A DNA stretch of 64,000 bases from Bradyrhizobium diazoefficiens. GTDB taxonomy: Bacteria > Pseudomonadota > Alphaproteobacteria > Rhizobiales > Xanthobacteraceae. Below, one piece after another: positions 1 to 9,360 of this stretch; position 1 is the first letter of the stretch, and each line of letters opens with the position of its first letter. Position numbers and translations under genes: made by a program. The notes below the pieces were generated by a model. That model was not told the origin of the DNA and searched no databases. It saw only the letters and a list, made by a program, of their open reading frames with translations. Location of the stretch: positions 372,001-436,000 of the forward strand of contig NZ_JAFCKW010000002.1 in assembly GCF_018129965.1 (NCBI RefSeq), read 5' to 3'.

Positions 1-569
1 CGCTCCTCGGCCTTGATCGGATCGATGAACTTCAACGCCATGAAGATGCCGAGCAGCCCGATCGGAATGTTGATCAGGAAGATCCAGTGCCACGAGGCAT
101 AGGTCGTGATGAAGCCGCCGAGCGGCGGGCCGATCACGGGACCGATCAGGGCAGGGACCGTCACCCACGCCATCGCATTGACCAGCGCGCTCTTGTCGAC
201 CGAGCGCAGCAGCACGAGGCGCCCGACCGGCGTCATCATCGCCCCGCCCATGCCCTGCAGGATGCGGGCGAACACGAAATCGGTGACCGAGGTCGAGAGC
301 GCGCAGCCGACCGAGCCGACCATGAACACGCCGACCGCGATCGCGAATACCATCCGCGCGCCGAATCTGTCAGCTGTCCAGCCGCTCGCCGGAATGAACA
401 CCGCCAGCGACAGCAGATAGGAGGTGATCGCGAGCTTCAGCGTCAGCGGGCTGCTGCCGATGTCGGCCGCGATCGCCGGCAGCGAGGTGGCGATCACCGT
501 CGAGTCCATGTTTTCCATGAACAGGGCGGTGGCCACGATCAGCGGAATGACGCGTTGCTTGTCGACCAT
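1..569 (-). CDS. MFS drug-exporter, DHA2 (EmrB/QacA) family, N-terminal part
   Basis: The minus-strand frame opens with an ATG at 567-569 and runs off the left edge of the window, so only about the first 189 residues are visible. The N-terminus carries an acidic residue in helix 1 (ENMDSTVIATSLP), then the helix 2-3 loop (DRFGAR), a helix rich in Gly and Met (QGMGGAMMTPVGR) and the antiporter motif C (GPVIGPPLGGF). These are hallmarks of 14-helix proton-driven DHA2 exporters of the inner membrane. The substrate cannot be read from sequence. No strong ribosome binding site is seen before the ATG. Confidence 0.88.
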   Translation of the reverse strand, partial: MVDKQRVIPLIVATALFMENMDSTVIATSLPAIAADIGSSPLTLKLAITSYLLSLAVFIPASGWTADRFGARMVFAIAVGVFMVGSVGCALSTSVTDFVFARILQGMGGAMMTPVGRLVLLRSVDKSALVNAMAWVTVPALIGPVIGPPLGGFITTYASWHWIFLINIPIGLLGIFMALKFIDPIKAEE

Positions 570-689
570 GACGGATTGGTAATGAAAATCGGAAGGACGA
601 TGGAGTTGCGGCTTAACACCGCGACTCGGCAGGGACCATGGCAGATCAACGCATAGCACCTAAATCCCGCGTAACAACGGTGTGACCCT

Positions 690-797
690 CGTCATTCCCG
701 GGCGCGCCAGGTGTCGCGACCCCGGAATCCATCGGACCGCCGGCACCGCCGCGAGATGGCTTCCGGGCGCGCAATTTCACCGCGCTCCGGAATGACG
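690..797. repeat. Intergenic inverted-repeat element (GTCATTCC...GGAATGAC type)
   Basis: This stretch starts with GTCATTCCCGGG and ends with CCGGAATGACGG, with an internal CCCGGAATCCATCGG. The arms are complementary and could fold into a long hairpin. Related copies occur at 2543-2646, 7789-7890, 26884-26999 and 54239-54327, always between genes. The rest of the 570-1016 gap holds nothing recognisable beyond the guaB ribosome binding site. Confidence 0.65.
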
Positions 798-881
798 GAG
801 GGGGTGTTTCCCGCCAGCTATCCACGCCGAATTGACTTAAAAAGCCTGTGCATGGCTGGCCAGCGATCCGAATTGCTTTGA

Positions 882-2507
<1,626 letters not shown>

Positions 2508-2542
2508 TCCGTCGGTGACGGCGCGCGCACGCCTCAAATGAC

Positions 2543-2646
2543 GGTGTCATGCCCCGCGAAAGCGGGGCATCCAGTACGCCGCAGCTTCTCGGCTTAATCA
2601 CGACCGCCTCTGGAAGACTGGATCGTCCGCCTTCGCGGACGATGAC
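2543..2646. repeat. Intergenic inverted-repeat element
   Basis: The element opens with GTCATGCCCCGCGAAAGCGG and closes with TCGCGGACGATGACAGG. It contains internal short hairpins (CCCCGC/GCGGGG and GTCCGCC/GCGGAC). It has the same layout as the other 'GTCAT...ATGAC' elements of this window and lies between guaB and the MDR reductase gene. It may serve as a transcript end but has no T-run. Confidence 0.6.
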
Positions 2647-2768
2647 AGGGAGAATGGGGGCAGAGCGTACCGCAACAGCATCATCGCTTCCCAACATCGC
2701 TTTTGTATTGACGCAGCTGCCTGCCTCCGCTTCCGTTCGCGCCGAAAGACAATCCGGAGGAAGCCATC

Positions 2769-3791
2769 ATGTCCCAGGCCAAACGCATCGTTCTCGCCGC
2801 GCGTCCCGTCGGCGAGCCCAAGCCGTCCGATTTCCGCACTGAGGAATTCGCTGTTCCGACGCCGGGGCAGGGCGAAGTGCTGCTGCGCACGATCTGGCTG
2901 TCGCTCGATCCCTATATGCGCGGGCGCATGAGCGACGGTCCGTCCTACGCGACGCCGGTGCCGGTCGGCGGTGTAATGGAAGCCGGGACGGTGTGCGAAG
3001 TCGCCGCGTCCAACAATCCGAACTTTGCCAAGGGCGACATCGTGCTCTCGCGCGCGGGCTGGCAGACGCATGCGATCTCGGACGGCAAGGGGCTCGCCAA
3101 GGTCGATCCGAAACTCGCGCCGATCTCGACGGCCATTGGCGTGCTCGGTATGCCCGGCATGACCGCCTATACCGGCCTGCTCGACATCGGCAAGCCGCAG
3201 GAAGGCGAGACCGTCGTCGTCGCCGGCGCCTCCGGTGCGGTCGGCTCGGCCGTCGGCCAGATAGCCAGGATCAAGGGCGCACGCGCGGTCGGCATCGCCG
3301 GCGGCAAGGACAAGTGCGATTATGTGGTTAAGGAGCTCGGCTTCGATGCCTGCCTTGATCATCGCGATCCCGATCTTGCCGCGAAGCTGAAGGATGCCTG
3401 CCCGAAAGGCATCGACGTCTATTTCGAGAATGTCGGCGGCGCCGTGTTCGAGGCGGTCTTCCCGCTGCTCAATCCGTTTGCGCGCATCCCGGTCTGCGGG
3501 CTGATCGCCCATTACAACGACACCGAGTCCAAGCCGCCGAAATGGGCGGGCGCGATGATGCGGACGATCCTGACCAAGCGGCTGAACTTCCGCGGCTTCA
3601 TCGTCTCCGACTTCGCCTCGCGCCATGGCGACTTCCTGCGCGACATGTCGGGCTGGGTCCGCGACGGCAAGGTCAAATACAAGGAGTTCGTGACCGAGGG
3701 CCTCGACAGCGCGCCCGCTGCGTTCATCGGGCTCCTCAAGGGCGCCAATTTCGGCAAGCAGCTGGTTCGCGTCGGGCCTGATAAGGCTTAG
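2769..3791 (+). CDS. NADP-dependent MDR oxidoreductase (CurA/leukotriene B4 12-hydroxydehydrogenase-like)
   Basis: The 340-residue protein belongs to the zinc-independent medium-chain reductases that reduce activated double bonds of enones with NADPH. Evidence is the N-terminal GroES-like part with SLDPYMRGRM, the nucleotide-binding turn VVAGASGAVGSAVGQIA near residues 150-168, the Tyr-containing YFENVGG segment and the C-terminal KYKEFVTEGL. No zinc ligands are visible. AATCCGGAGGAAG lies just before the ATG and gives a strong ribosome binding site. The true substrate is unknown; candidates in this family are curcumin-like, leukotriene-like or other 2-alkenal substrates. Confidence 0.88.
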   Translation: MSQAKRIVLAARPVGEPKPSDFRTEEFAVPTPGQGEVLLRTIWLSLDPYMRGRMSDGPSYATPVPVGGVMEAGTVCEVAASNNPNFAKGDIVLSRAGWQTHAISDGKGLAKVDPKLAPISTAIGVLGMPGMTAYTGLLDIGKPQEGETVVVAGASGAVGSAVGQIARIKGARAVGIAGGKDKCDYVVKELGFDACLDHRDPDLAAKLKDACPKGIDVYFENVGGAVFEAVFPLLNPFARIPVCGLIAHYNDTESKPPKWAGAMMRTILTKRLNFRGFIVSDFASRHGDFLRDMSGWVRDGKVKYKEFVTEGLDSAPAAFIGLLKGANFGKQLVRVGPDKA

Positions 3792-3862
3792 AGCCGCGAA
3801 GGCGTCGTTGCACGTCGACCACGCCCCGGATGGGAGTGGTTAATAAAGAGTCACCGATCGGC

Positions 3863-3891
3863 CACACCTGCCCGTAAAAGCCGCAGGTGTG
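3863..3891. other. Perfect 9-bp inverted repeat (hairpin) after the reductase gene
   Basis: CACACCTGC at 3863-3871 and GCAGGTGTG at 3883-3891 are exact reverse complements with an 11-base loop. The hairpin stands 72 bases after the stop of the reductase gene and 64 before the next start. No T-run follows, so it is either a factor-dependent transcript end or a protein-binding site. Confidence 0.4.
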
Positions 3892-3954
3892 ACCGCTCGT
3901 TCATTGACGTCAGATCGAAGGCATTGAATCATCGCGTATATTTCGGGTGCTGCG

Positions 3955-4281
3955 ATGTTAGAGATCAGTGTTTTCTGCGTAATCCTGTTGGCTGCGGGCT
4001 ATTGGGCGACGATGTTCGTCATGGGCCGCCGTGACGACGTGATCCATGGCAAGTTCGTTCGTGCCGAGGACGATATCGGGATGGCCCAGCCGTTTGTGCC
4101 GGCGCCACCTCCGCCGTTTCCCAAGCGCCCCGTGCCGGTGACGCGGTCCGTCGAGGTCGAACCTGCCGGTGTGCAGCCGGCCAACGTTCAGCCTGCGAAA
4201 GTCGAAGCCCGTCCGGTCAGCAGCGCCGCGCTGCAATCCCTGCTCGCAGCGATCCAGCAGGATCTCAAGAGCGTCGCCTGA
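3955..4281 (+). CDS. Small membrane-anchored protein, Pro/Val-rich, unknown function
   Basis: The 108-residue product has one N-terminal hydrophobic segment (about residues 4-21, ISVFCVILLAAGYWATMFVM), then a cytoplasmic or periplasmic tail rich in Pro, Val and Ala (PPPPFPKRPVPV, residues 46-85) and a short C-terminal helix ending QQDLKSVA. I do not recognise the family. Codon use matches neighbouring genes, and the reading frame is open with a plausible ATG, but no strong ribosome binding site is seen. Confidence 0.6.
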   Translation: MLEISVFCVILLAAGYWATMFVMGRRDDVIHGKFVRAEDDIGMAQPFVPAPPPPFPKRPVPVTRSVEVEPAGVQPANVQPAKVEARPVSSAALQSLLAAIQQDLKSVA

Positions 4282-4289
4282 CCATCCCC

Positions 4290-4396
4290 GTTAGCGTGTT
4301 TTCGAGCGAAGTGGATACCGGTGCGCGTGAAGAAAGCGCGTCAAACCAAGAATCTGGAGCTTCGGTTCTGATTCAATCAGAACCGAAAAAGCTCTA
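4290..4396. repeat. Dispersed palindromic element overlapping the end of the phosphoesterase gene
   Basis: The left part contains GCGTGTTTTCGAGCGAAGTGG and GCGCGTGAAGAAAGCGCG. The right part holds a perfect palindrome at 4361-4387, TTCGGTTCTGATT with its complement around a single central C, flanked by GAGCTT and AAGCTC. From memory this combination recurs many times in Bradyrhizobium-type genomes. The last three bases (4394-4396, CTA) are the stop codon of the minus-strand metallophosphoesterase gene. Confidence 0.6.
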
Positions 4397-5236
4397 GTGC
4401 TCCCCGCCCATCTGGGCGAACAGCTCCTCGATGTCGACATCGACCTGTCCGGCAGCGCGCACGTGGCGGACCTCAAAGCTGTCGGGCCGGAAGCGGTATT
4501 CGACCAGGCCCGTCTCCTTGATCGCGATCCGCTCCTGGCGCTTGTCGTTGATGACGAATCCGGCCGATGGCGCCCAGACGTGCCGTGTATGGCGGAACGT
4601 GAAATCGCGCCGCTGGTGCACGTGGCCGCTGGCGACGAGGCGCAGATCCACATCCGCGAACATCTCGATCAGGCGCGCGCGTGCCGGCTGCGGCACGTAG
4701 CGGATCGAGGTGTCCGGCGTTTCGGGATCGCCCGGCAGGTTGAGAAATAGCGGCTTGTGCAGGAACAGCGCGACCGGCCTGCCATTGGCACGCGCAATGT
4801 CCTGTGCCAGCCACTCGAACTGCTCGGCCTCGAAGGCGAGGCCTGAGTTCATCACCAGCGTGTTGAGGCCGATGAAGCGCCAGCCCGCGGCCTCGAACGA
4901 CCAATGGTCGTCGCCGATGATCTCGCGGAACTGCTGGCGATGGGCCTCGGTGACCGGCGGCTTCGGCGCCGGCCCGATCGCGGTCGGATTGTCGCCGACG
5001 TCGTGATTGCCGGGAATGGTGCGCCAGGCGACGGGCAGGGCGTCGTGCAGGCCCCTGGCGAATTCGACATCGTCGCGGCTGGTCGGCCCGTCGAACGAGA
5101 CGTCGCCGGTGTTGACGACGAGGTCGGGCCTGTCAGCGTCGATGTGCTCGCTGATCGCGTGGAAGTTGGCGATCAGGCCGGGGAAGCGCCGGCCGAGATG
5201 CGTATCGGAAATCTGCGTCAGGCGAAATTCGGACAT
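4394..5236 (-). CDS. Calcineurin-like metallophosphoesterase (CpdA/Icc-like)
   Basis: The 280-residue protein shows the ordered metal-binding motifs of the superfamily: ISDTHLG near residue 9, VVNTGDVSFDGP near 41, IPGNHDVGD near 75, FLHKPLF near 160 and ASGHVHQRRDF near 206. These bind a two-metal centre. The closest named type is the class III cyclic-nucleotide phosphodiesterase CpdA, but related phosphodiesterases share the same motifs, so the substrate is open. No signal peptide is present, so it is cytoplasmic. Its stop codon lies in a repeat element. Confidence 0.86.
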   Translation of the reverse strand: MSEFRLTQISDTHLGRRFPGLIANFHAISEHIDADRPDLVVNTGDVSFDGPTSRDDVEFARGLHDALPVAWRTIPGNHDVGDNPTAIGPAPKPPVTEAHRQQFREIIGDDHWSFEAAGWRFIGLNTLVMNSGLAFEAEQFEWLAQDIARANGRPVALFLHKPLFLNLPGDPETPDTSIRYVPQPARARLIEMFADVDLRLVASGHVHQRRDFTFRHTRHVWAPSAGFVINDKRQERIAIKETGLVEYRFRPDSFEVRHVRAAGQVDVDIEELFAQMGGEH

Positions 5237-5317
5237 GCGGCGAGGCTAGCCGGTGTCGCGCGTCGGAACGATGACGGCGCGGGGCTGCAGCACCAGGAAC
5301 AAGGTTGAGAACAAAGT

Positions 5318-5941
5318 TTAAAACACGCGGTAGCGGATCGCGTAGGCGTCCTGCGGGGCAACCGCTCCCGCTACCGGCGAGGCGAGGCGGTCGGCCAGAT
5401 GCCACGGGCTGAATCCTTCCGAACGATGCGGCTCGGCCGGCAGGCGGAGGCGGAATTCGAAGGTGCCCTTGCCGGGCAGGTTGACGGCCAGCACGCGGTC
5501 CGCGGTACGATGGTCGAGCGCCACCGCGCCGCGCAGCAGCGCGCGGCCGTTGCCGAGCTCGCGCACGCCGTCCACCAGCGCCAGCGTCTGGTTGCGGTCG
5601 GTATGCAGTTCGATCTGGGCATCGGGCACCGCCGTCAAGGTCTCCCTGGGCATGCGGATCTCGAACTCGACCGCAGGCTTTGACGGGTTGAGGCCGAGAT
5701 AGGCCAGCGCGGCGTGGCGCATGTCCCAGGCGGCGAAAGCGAACAGGGCTGTCGCGGCCAGCACCGCCAGTCCATGCCTGATGACGTCGCGCCAGGTGCG
5801 GTAGCCCGTGCGGACATACACCGTCATCGCCAGCGCGACCGCGAGCGCCGCCGCCACCCCTGCTAGCGCCGACATCAGGATGCCGAGCCGGCCGTTGGCT
5901 AATTCGGTCAACGGGCTGATCAGACTCGACAGGGTGTTCAT
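5318..5941 (-). CDS. Membrane protein of unknown function
   Basis: The 207-residue protein has two hydrophobic segments (about residues 20-44 and 57-78) followed by a soluble domain of about 120 residues that looks beta-rich and probably lies outside the cytoplasmic membrane (EFEIRMPRETLTAVPDAQIELH ... TFEFRLRLPAEPH, interrupted). I cannot assign a family. The gene is on the same strand as, and 81 bases upstream of, the metallophosphoesterase gene, so the two may be co-transcribed. Confidence 0.65.
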   Translation of the reverse strand: MNTLSSLISPLTELANGRLGILMSALAGVAAALAVALAMTVYVRTGYRTWRDVIRHGLAVLAATALFAFAAWDMRHAALAYLGLNPSKPAVEFEIRMPRETLTAVPDAQIELHTDRNQTLALVDGVRELGNGRALLRGAVALDHRTADRVLAVNLPGKGTFEFRLRLPAEPHRSEGFSPWHLADRLASPVAGAVAPQDAYAIRYRVF

Positions 5942-6094
5942 GGCGTCTCTCGACAGACCGAAGGGCCCAAAATCGCTTCAACGATCGCGATTTGGTCGCG
6001 GACGCGGGAACACCGGTTCAACTGGTTGATTGTCAGCGCCTCTGGTCGCGGCTAATGACGGTCCGCGGCCATGCCGCCTGACGGGAAAGTTCCG

Positions 6095-6466
6095 ATGTCC
6101 ATTCAAATGGTTTTGCTGCCTGTCTTCGTGCAGGTCGGTCTCACCTTCGCGCTCCTGATCGGCGTAGCGATGGTGCGCCGAAAGGCATCGGGCTCGGGCG
6201 AGACGGGAAGCCCCGACATTGCGCTCGGCGAGTTCGAACTGCCGGTGCTGTTCTACGCCCTGATCGCGCTGGCGCTTCCCTTGCGCCATGCCGATCTCTT
6301 CATCGTGCTGATGTCCTGGGTGTTCGTGGTGACGCGGTTTGCCCATGCCGGCGTGTTCGTCTCCTCCGACCATCTCGGCCGGCGCTCGGCGGTCTGGCTC
6401 GCCGGCGTGCTCGTGCTGCTGGCGATGTGGATCTACTTCGCGCTGAAAATGCTTTTGCTGATCTGA
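6095..6466 (+). CDS. MAPEG-family membrane protein
   Basis: The 123-residue protein has four predicted membrane segments and the MAPEG-like pattern FELPVLFYALIALAL (about residue 45) followed by VFVVTRFAHAGVF, as in bacterial members of the membrane-associated eicosanoid/glutathione metabolism family. Bacterial members are usually orphan proteins with possible glutathione transferase activity. The ATG at 6095 is preferred because GGGAAAG precedes it; an in-frame ATG at 6071 adds eight residues. It ends 9 bases before the rRNA methylase gene, so the two probably share a transcript. Confidence 0.82.
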   Translation: MSIQMVLLPVFVQVGLTFALLIGVAMVRRKASGSGETGSPDIALGEFELPVLFYALIALALPLRHADLFIVLMSWVFVVTRFAHAGVFVSSDHLGRRSAVWLAGVLVLLAMWIYFALKMLLLI

Positions 6467-6475
6467 AAGATACAC

Positions 6476-7777
6476 ATGACTCCCGCTGCCCGGCTGTCCG
6501 CAGCCATCGAACTGATCGACACCATCGAGAAGGACCGCGTGCCCGCGGCCAAGGCGCTGAAGGAGTGGGGCACCGCGCATCGGTTCGCCGGCTCGGGCGA
6601 CCGCGCCGCGATCGCCGGCCTCGTCTGGGACGTGCTTCGCCGCTATTCTTCGAGCGCCTTCCTGATGGATGCCGAGACCGCGCGTGCCCGGCTGATCGGC
6701 ATGCTCCGGCTCGAGCGCAACATGGATGCGGCCACCATGGCCGCTCTGTTCGACGGCAGCCGGTTCGCGCCGGCGCCGCTGACCGACGCCGAGCAGGCCG
6801 CGCTGGCCTCGCGTTCACTGAAGGACGCACCGGCCGCGATCGCCGGCGACTATCCCGAGTGGCTGGATTCCCATCTGGCAAAGGTGTTCGGCGAGGACCG
6901 CGTCGCGGAAGCCGTCGCCATGGCGAGCCGGGCGCCGCTGGATTTGCGCGTCAACACGCTAAAATCCAGCCCCGACAAGGTGCTGCGCGGGCTTGCTCAT
7001 CTTCATGCGAAACCGACGCCCTGGTCCGTAAACGGCCTGCGCATCGAGCTTTCGGCCGATGCACGCAACCCCGGCATCCAGGCCGAAGAGGATTTCATCA
7101 AGGGCAACGTTGAAGTGCAGGATGAGGGATCGCAGCTAGCGGCTCTGCTCACTGCGGCAAAACCCGGCGAGCAGGTGATCGATCTCTGCGCCGGCGCCGG
7201 CGGCAAGACGCTGGCGCTCGCCGCCATGATGCAGGGCAAGGGCCGGCTGATCGCGACCGACAGCGACAAGCGCCAGCTCATGCCGATCCACGAACGCCTG
7301 TCGCGCGCCGGCGTCCACAACGCCGATGTCCGGACCCCCAAGGGTGAGGCCGATACACTGGCCGACATCAGCGGCACCGCCGACCTCGTCGTGATTGACG
7401 CGCCCTGCACCGGAACCGGCACCTGGCGCCGCAATCCCGACGCCAAATGGCGCATGCGGCCGGGCGCGCTCGAGATCCGCCTGCGCGACCAGGCGGCGGT
7501 GCTGGATCGCGCCGTGCCGCTGGTCAAGGCCGGCGGCCGGATCGCCTACATCACCTGCTCGGTGCTATCAGAGGAGAATGGCGAGCAGGTGCGGGCATTC
7601 GTGGCGCGGAACCCGGCCTTCACGGTGGTCCCGCCCGAGCAGACCGCCAGCGTGCTCTGGGACAAGGCGGAGGCGTTCGCAGACGCCGCGCTGCAATCGC
7701 CGGAAGGCTGGCTGATGACCCCGCGGCGCACCGGAACGGACGGGTTTTTCGTCTCTGTGCTGAAGAAGGCGGGTTGA
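6476..7777 (+). CDS. RsmB/NOP2-type RNA (cytosine-C5) methyltransferase
   Basis: The 433-residue protein has an N-terminal NusB-like helical part, then a Rossmann methylase domain. The SAM site reads VIDLCAGAGGKTLAL (about residue 235). Both cysteines of the family are present: the catalytic one in ITCSVLSEENG and the release cysteine in DAPCTGTGTWRRNPD. It probably makes m5C967 in 16S rRNA (RsmB role), though other RNA targets are possible. The C-terminus ends in the family-typical TDGFFVSVLKK. Confidence 0.92.
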   Translation: MTPAARLSAAIELIDTIEKDRVPAAKALKEWGTAHRFAGSGDRAAIAGLVWDVLRRYSSSAFLMDAETARARLIGMLRLERNMDAATMAALFDGSRFAPAPLTDAEQAALASRSLKDAPAAIAGDYPEWLDSHLAKVFGEDRVAEAVAMASRAPLDLRVNTLKSSPDKVLRGLAHLHAKPTPWSVNGLRIELSADARNPGIQAEEDFIKGNVEVQDEGSQLAALLTAAKPGEQVIDLCAGAGGKTLALAAMMQGKGRLIATDSDKRQLMPIHERLSRAGVHNADVRTPKGEADTLADISGTADLVVIDAPCTGTGTWRRNPDAKWRMRPGALEIRLRDQAAVLDRAVPLVKAGGRIAYITCSVLSEENGEQVRAFVARNPAFTVVPPEQTASVLWDKAEAFADAALQSPEGWLMTPRRTGTDGFFVSVLKKAG

Positions 7778-7788
7778 TCTCGCCCTAC

Positions 7789-7890
7789 CGTCATTCCGGG
7801 GCTCGCGAAGCGAGAGCCCGGAATCCGCCGAGCCGAAGAGACCGCCGCCCGATGGACTCCGGGCTCGCCCTGCGGGCGCCCCGGAATGAC
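7789..7890. repeat. Intergenic inverted-repeat element
   Basis: The element starts CGTCATTCCGGGGCTCGCGA and ends CGGGCGCCCCGGAATGAC. The outer arms CATTCCGGGG and CCCCGGAATG pair perfectly, and an inner GCTCGCGAAGCGAGAGC forms a second hairpin. It separates the convergent rRNA methylase and cold-shock genes. It is one of the best-preserved copies of the family in this window. Confidence 0.75.
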
Positions 7891-7901
7891 TGGGCAAAAC
7901 A

Positions 7902-7937
7902 AAAGCCCCGCGAACCGGATCCCGGTCGCGGGGCTTT
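7902..7937. terminator. Strong hairpin terminator between convergent genes
   Basis: AAAGCCCCGCGA (7902-7913) pairs without mismatch with TCGCGGGGCTTT (7926-7937) around a 12-base loop that itself pairs (CCGGATCCCGG). On the minus strand the stem is followed by a T-rich run (TTTTGTTTT), so it terminates the cold-shock transcript; on the plus strand the TTT run is short. It stands 51 bases after the cold-shock stop codon. Confidence 0.85.
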
Positions 7938-7988
7938 CTGATTGTTGCGTTCTGCCGGGACGTCCGCGGTCAGAACGCTGCGCGGGCG

Positions 7989-8198
7989 TTAGCCGACGCG
8001 GAGATTGTCAGCCGACGACTTGCCGCTGCGGCGGTCGGCGACGATGTCGAACGAGACCTTCTGGCCCTCGTTGAGGGTCGAGAGGCCGGCGCGCTCGACG
8101 GCGCTGATGTGAACGAACACGTCCTTCTGGCCGTCGTCCGGCTGGATGAAACCATAACCCTTTTGGGTGTTGAACCACTTCACGGTGCCCATAGCCAT
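7989..8198 (-). CDS. CspA-family cold-shock protein
   Basis: The 69-residue protein is a single cold-shock OB-fold that binds single-stranded RNA and DNA. RNP1 (KGYGFIQP) and RNP2 (VFVHISAVE) are intact, and the N-terminus MGTVKWFN is canonical. An AAAGGAAATT ribosome binding site stands before ATG GCT ATG; the second ATG, two codons later, could also serve. The gene has its own sigma-70 promoter about 150 bases upstream and a strong terminator, so it is a monocistronic unit with a long leader, as is usual for temperature-responsive csp genes. Confidence 0.95.
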   Translation of the reverse strand: MAMGTVKWFNTQKGYGFIQPDDGQKDVFVHISAVERAGLSTLNEGQKVSFDIVADRRSGKSSADNLRVG

Positions 8199-8359
8199 GG
8201 GAATTTCCTTTGTTAGAGATGGTACGCACGCGGACCGGTACGCCTCGCTGCGCCCATGATCCTGTTCAGTCGATGTTTGGAGAAGTCATCTGAAGCGTGC
8301 GCGCCCGTCTGTAACGAAGCGAAGCGGCCCAGTCGTTCGGCCAAGTATCGATTGATCAC

Positions 8360-8387
8360 ATTATAGCGAGTTTTTGGGCTTCTTCAA
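8360..8387 (-). promoter_or_regulatory. Sigma-70 type promoter of the cold-shock gene
   Basis: Reading the minus strand, TTGAAG (8382-8387) and a perfect TATAAT (8360-8365) are separated by 16 bases. Transcription should start near 8352, giving a leader of about 150 nucleotides before the cold-shock ATG at 8198. The leader is GC-rich and may fold, consistent with post-transcriptional temperature control known for cspA-type genes. Confidence 0.75.
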
Positions 8388-8459
8388 GGCATCACCCGTG
8401 GTCCGGCATGTCGCGCGACTTTGCTATTTTGCGCTGCAAATGAAACCGGCCGTCGCCTC

Positions 8460-8792
8460 TCAATCCACGATGAAAAGCGTGGCGCCCGACGCCGTCGAGG
8501 ACCGGTGCGCGGCGTCGCCGAAGTCCGAGACCTGGTAGCTCATCCCCGCGGTCAGCTTGAACGTGCGCCCGTCGCGCAACTCGCTGTCGAGTTCGCCCTT
8601 CACGACGAAGATCACATGGCCCCGGTCACACCAATGGTCGGCGAGATAGCCCGGCGAATATTCCACCATCCGCACCCGGAGTTCGCCGATGTTCAGCGTG
8701 CGCCACAGCGCCTGGCCGGTCTCGCCGGGATGCGTGGTCGGCTCGACCTCGCTCCAGTCGGTGACGGTGAAGGGGGAGGTGGGAAGTTTCAT
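8460..8792 (-). CDS. Small cupin-fold protein (DHCW-motif type)
   Basis: The 110-residue protein is a single-domain cupin. It carries ADHWCDRGHVIFVVKGELD in the middle (about residues 50-70), the signature region of a small family named after its Asp-His-Cys-Trp motif, here ordered DHWC. Cupin metal ligands could be the His residues of this motif plus AHRSS near the C-terminus. The family has no established reaction. It lies between the cold-shock promoter and a repeat-rich gap and appears to be expressed alone. Confidence 0.75.
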   Translation of the reverse strand: MKLPTSPFTVTDWSEVEPTTHPGETGQALWRTLNIGELRVRMVEYSPGYLADHWCDRGHVIFVVKGELDSELRDGRTFKLTAGMSYQVSDFGDAAHRSSTASGATLFIVD

Positions 8793-8853
8793 GGGGGTAT
8801 CCTGTCTCAGAGCCGGCGGGCGGAGTGTTAGCGTAAGCGGTCGCCGCAGTCTC

Positions 8854-9075
8854 CGTCATTGCGAGCGCCCCTCGCAATGACGCTTTTGGAGCAGCGCACT
8901 CAAGAGTTGGACCGTCACCCCCGCGCAACCGCGAAGCGGTTGTCGCTGGAGGCGGCCGCTTCTTCAGCGGCCCTCGAAGGGCGACAGCCCGGCTAGCAGC
9001 TCGGCCGTGCATCCTTCGAGGCTCGCGCAGCGTCGCTGCGCGCCGCAGCGCTCACACCTCAGGATGACGGAGAGA
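8854..9075. repeat. Cluster of short intergenic inverted repeats
   Basis: CGTCATTGCGAG (8854-8865) and CTCGCAATGACG (8871-8882) form a perfect hairpin. Next come GGCCGCTTCTTCAGCGGCC near 8952-8970 and a stretch CCTTCGAGGC...CTCAGGATGAC up to about 9069. These are different members of short palindromic families packed together. No coding frame with family resemblance is seen in the interval. Confidence 0.6.
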
Positions 9076-9099
9076 AGGGCGTCCCTGTGCAAAAGCGCC

Positions 9100-9212
9100 T
9101 CAATGCGGCAGATGGTTCGCCGAGCCCTGCACGATCAGCCCGGCTGCGTTCACCTCCAGATATTCGCAGATCCGCTGGCCACGCTCGTGGATGGCTGATG
9201 CTGCTCTGACAC
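9100..9212 (-). pseudogene. Possible small gene broken by one frameshift
   Basis: On the minus strand a GTG at 9210-9212 has AGGGAG seven bases before it and reads VSEQHQ, but that frame stops after 20 codons. A second frame, shifted by one base, stays open from the same region and reads ASAIHERGQRICEYLEV and onward to HLPH, ending at TGA 9100-9102. One inserted base after codon 4 would join the good start to this peptide-like frame, giving about 37 residues. It may be a decayed small gene or a chance frame; a TTG at 9252 would open the second frame without any shift. Confidence 0.3.
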
Positions 9213-9252
9213 GAGCGTTCTCCCTGATTGGCTCCTGTGGAGCCCGGAGCAA

Positions 9253-9277
9253 ATTAGGTTAATAATACTTACCTAAT
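9253..9277. promoter_or_regulatory. Inverted repeat upstream of guaA
   Basis: ATTAGGT (9253-9259) and ACCTAAT (9271-9277) are exact reverse complements separated by 11 AT-rich bases (TAATAATACTT). The site lies about 85 bases before the guaA start in the most AT-rich part of the gap. Its size and symmetry fit an operator or promoter-proximal site, but no regulator can be named. Confidence 0.4.
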
Positions 9278-9360
9278 ATCGCTTGTCCATGCCCAAAGAA
9301 GAATGTGGGCGCGCGGCCCGCGCGGTTGCGGGCGGGGGCACGGTCGCGTATTTGCTGGCC

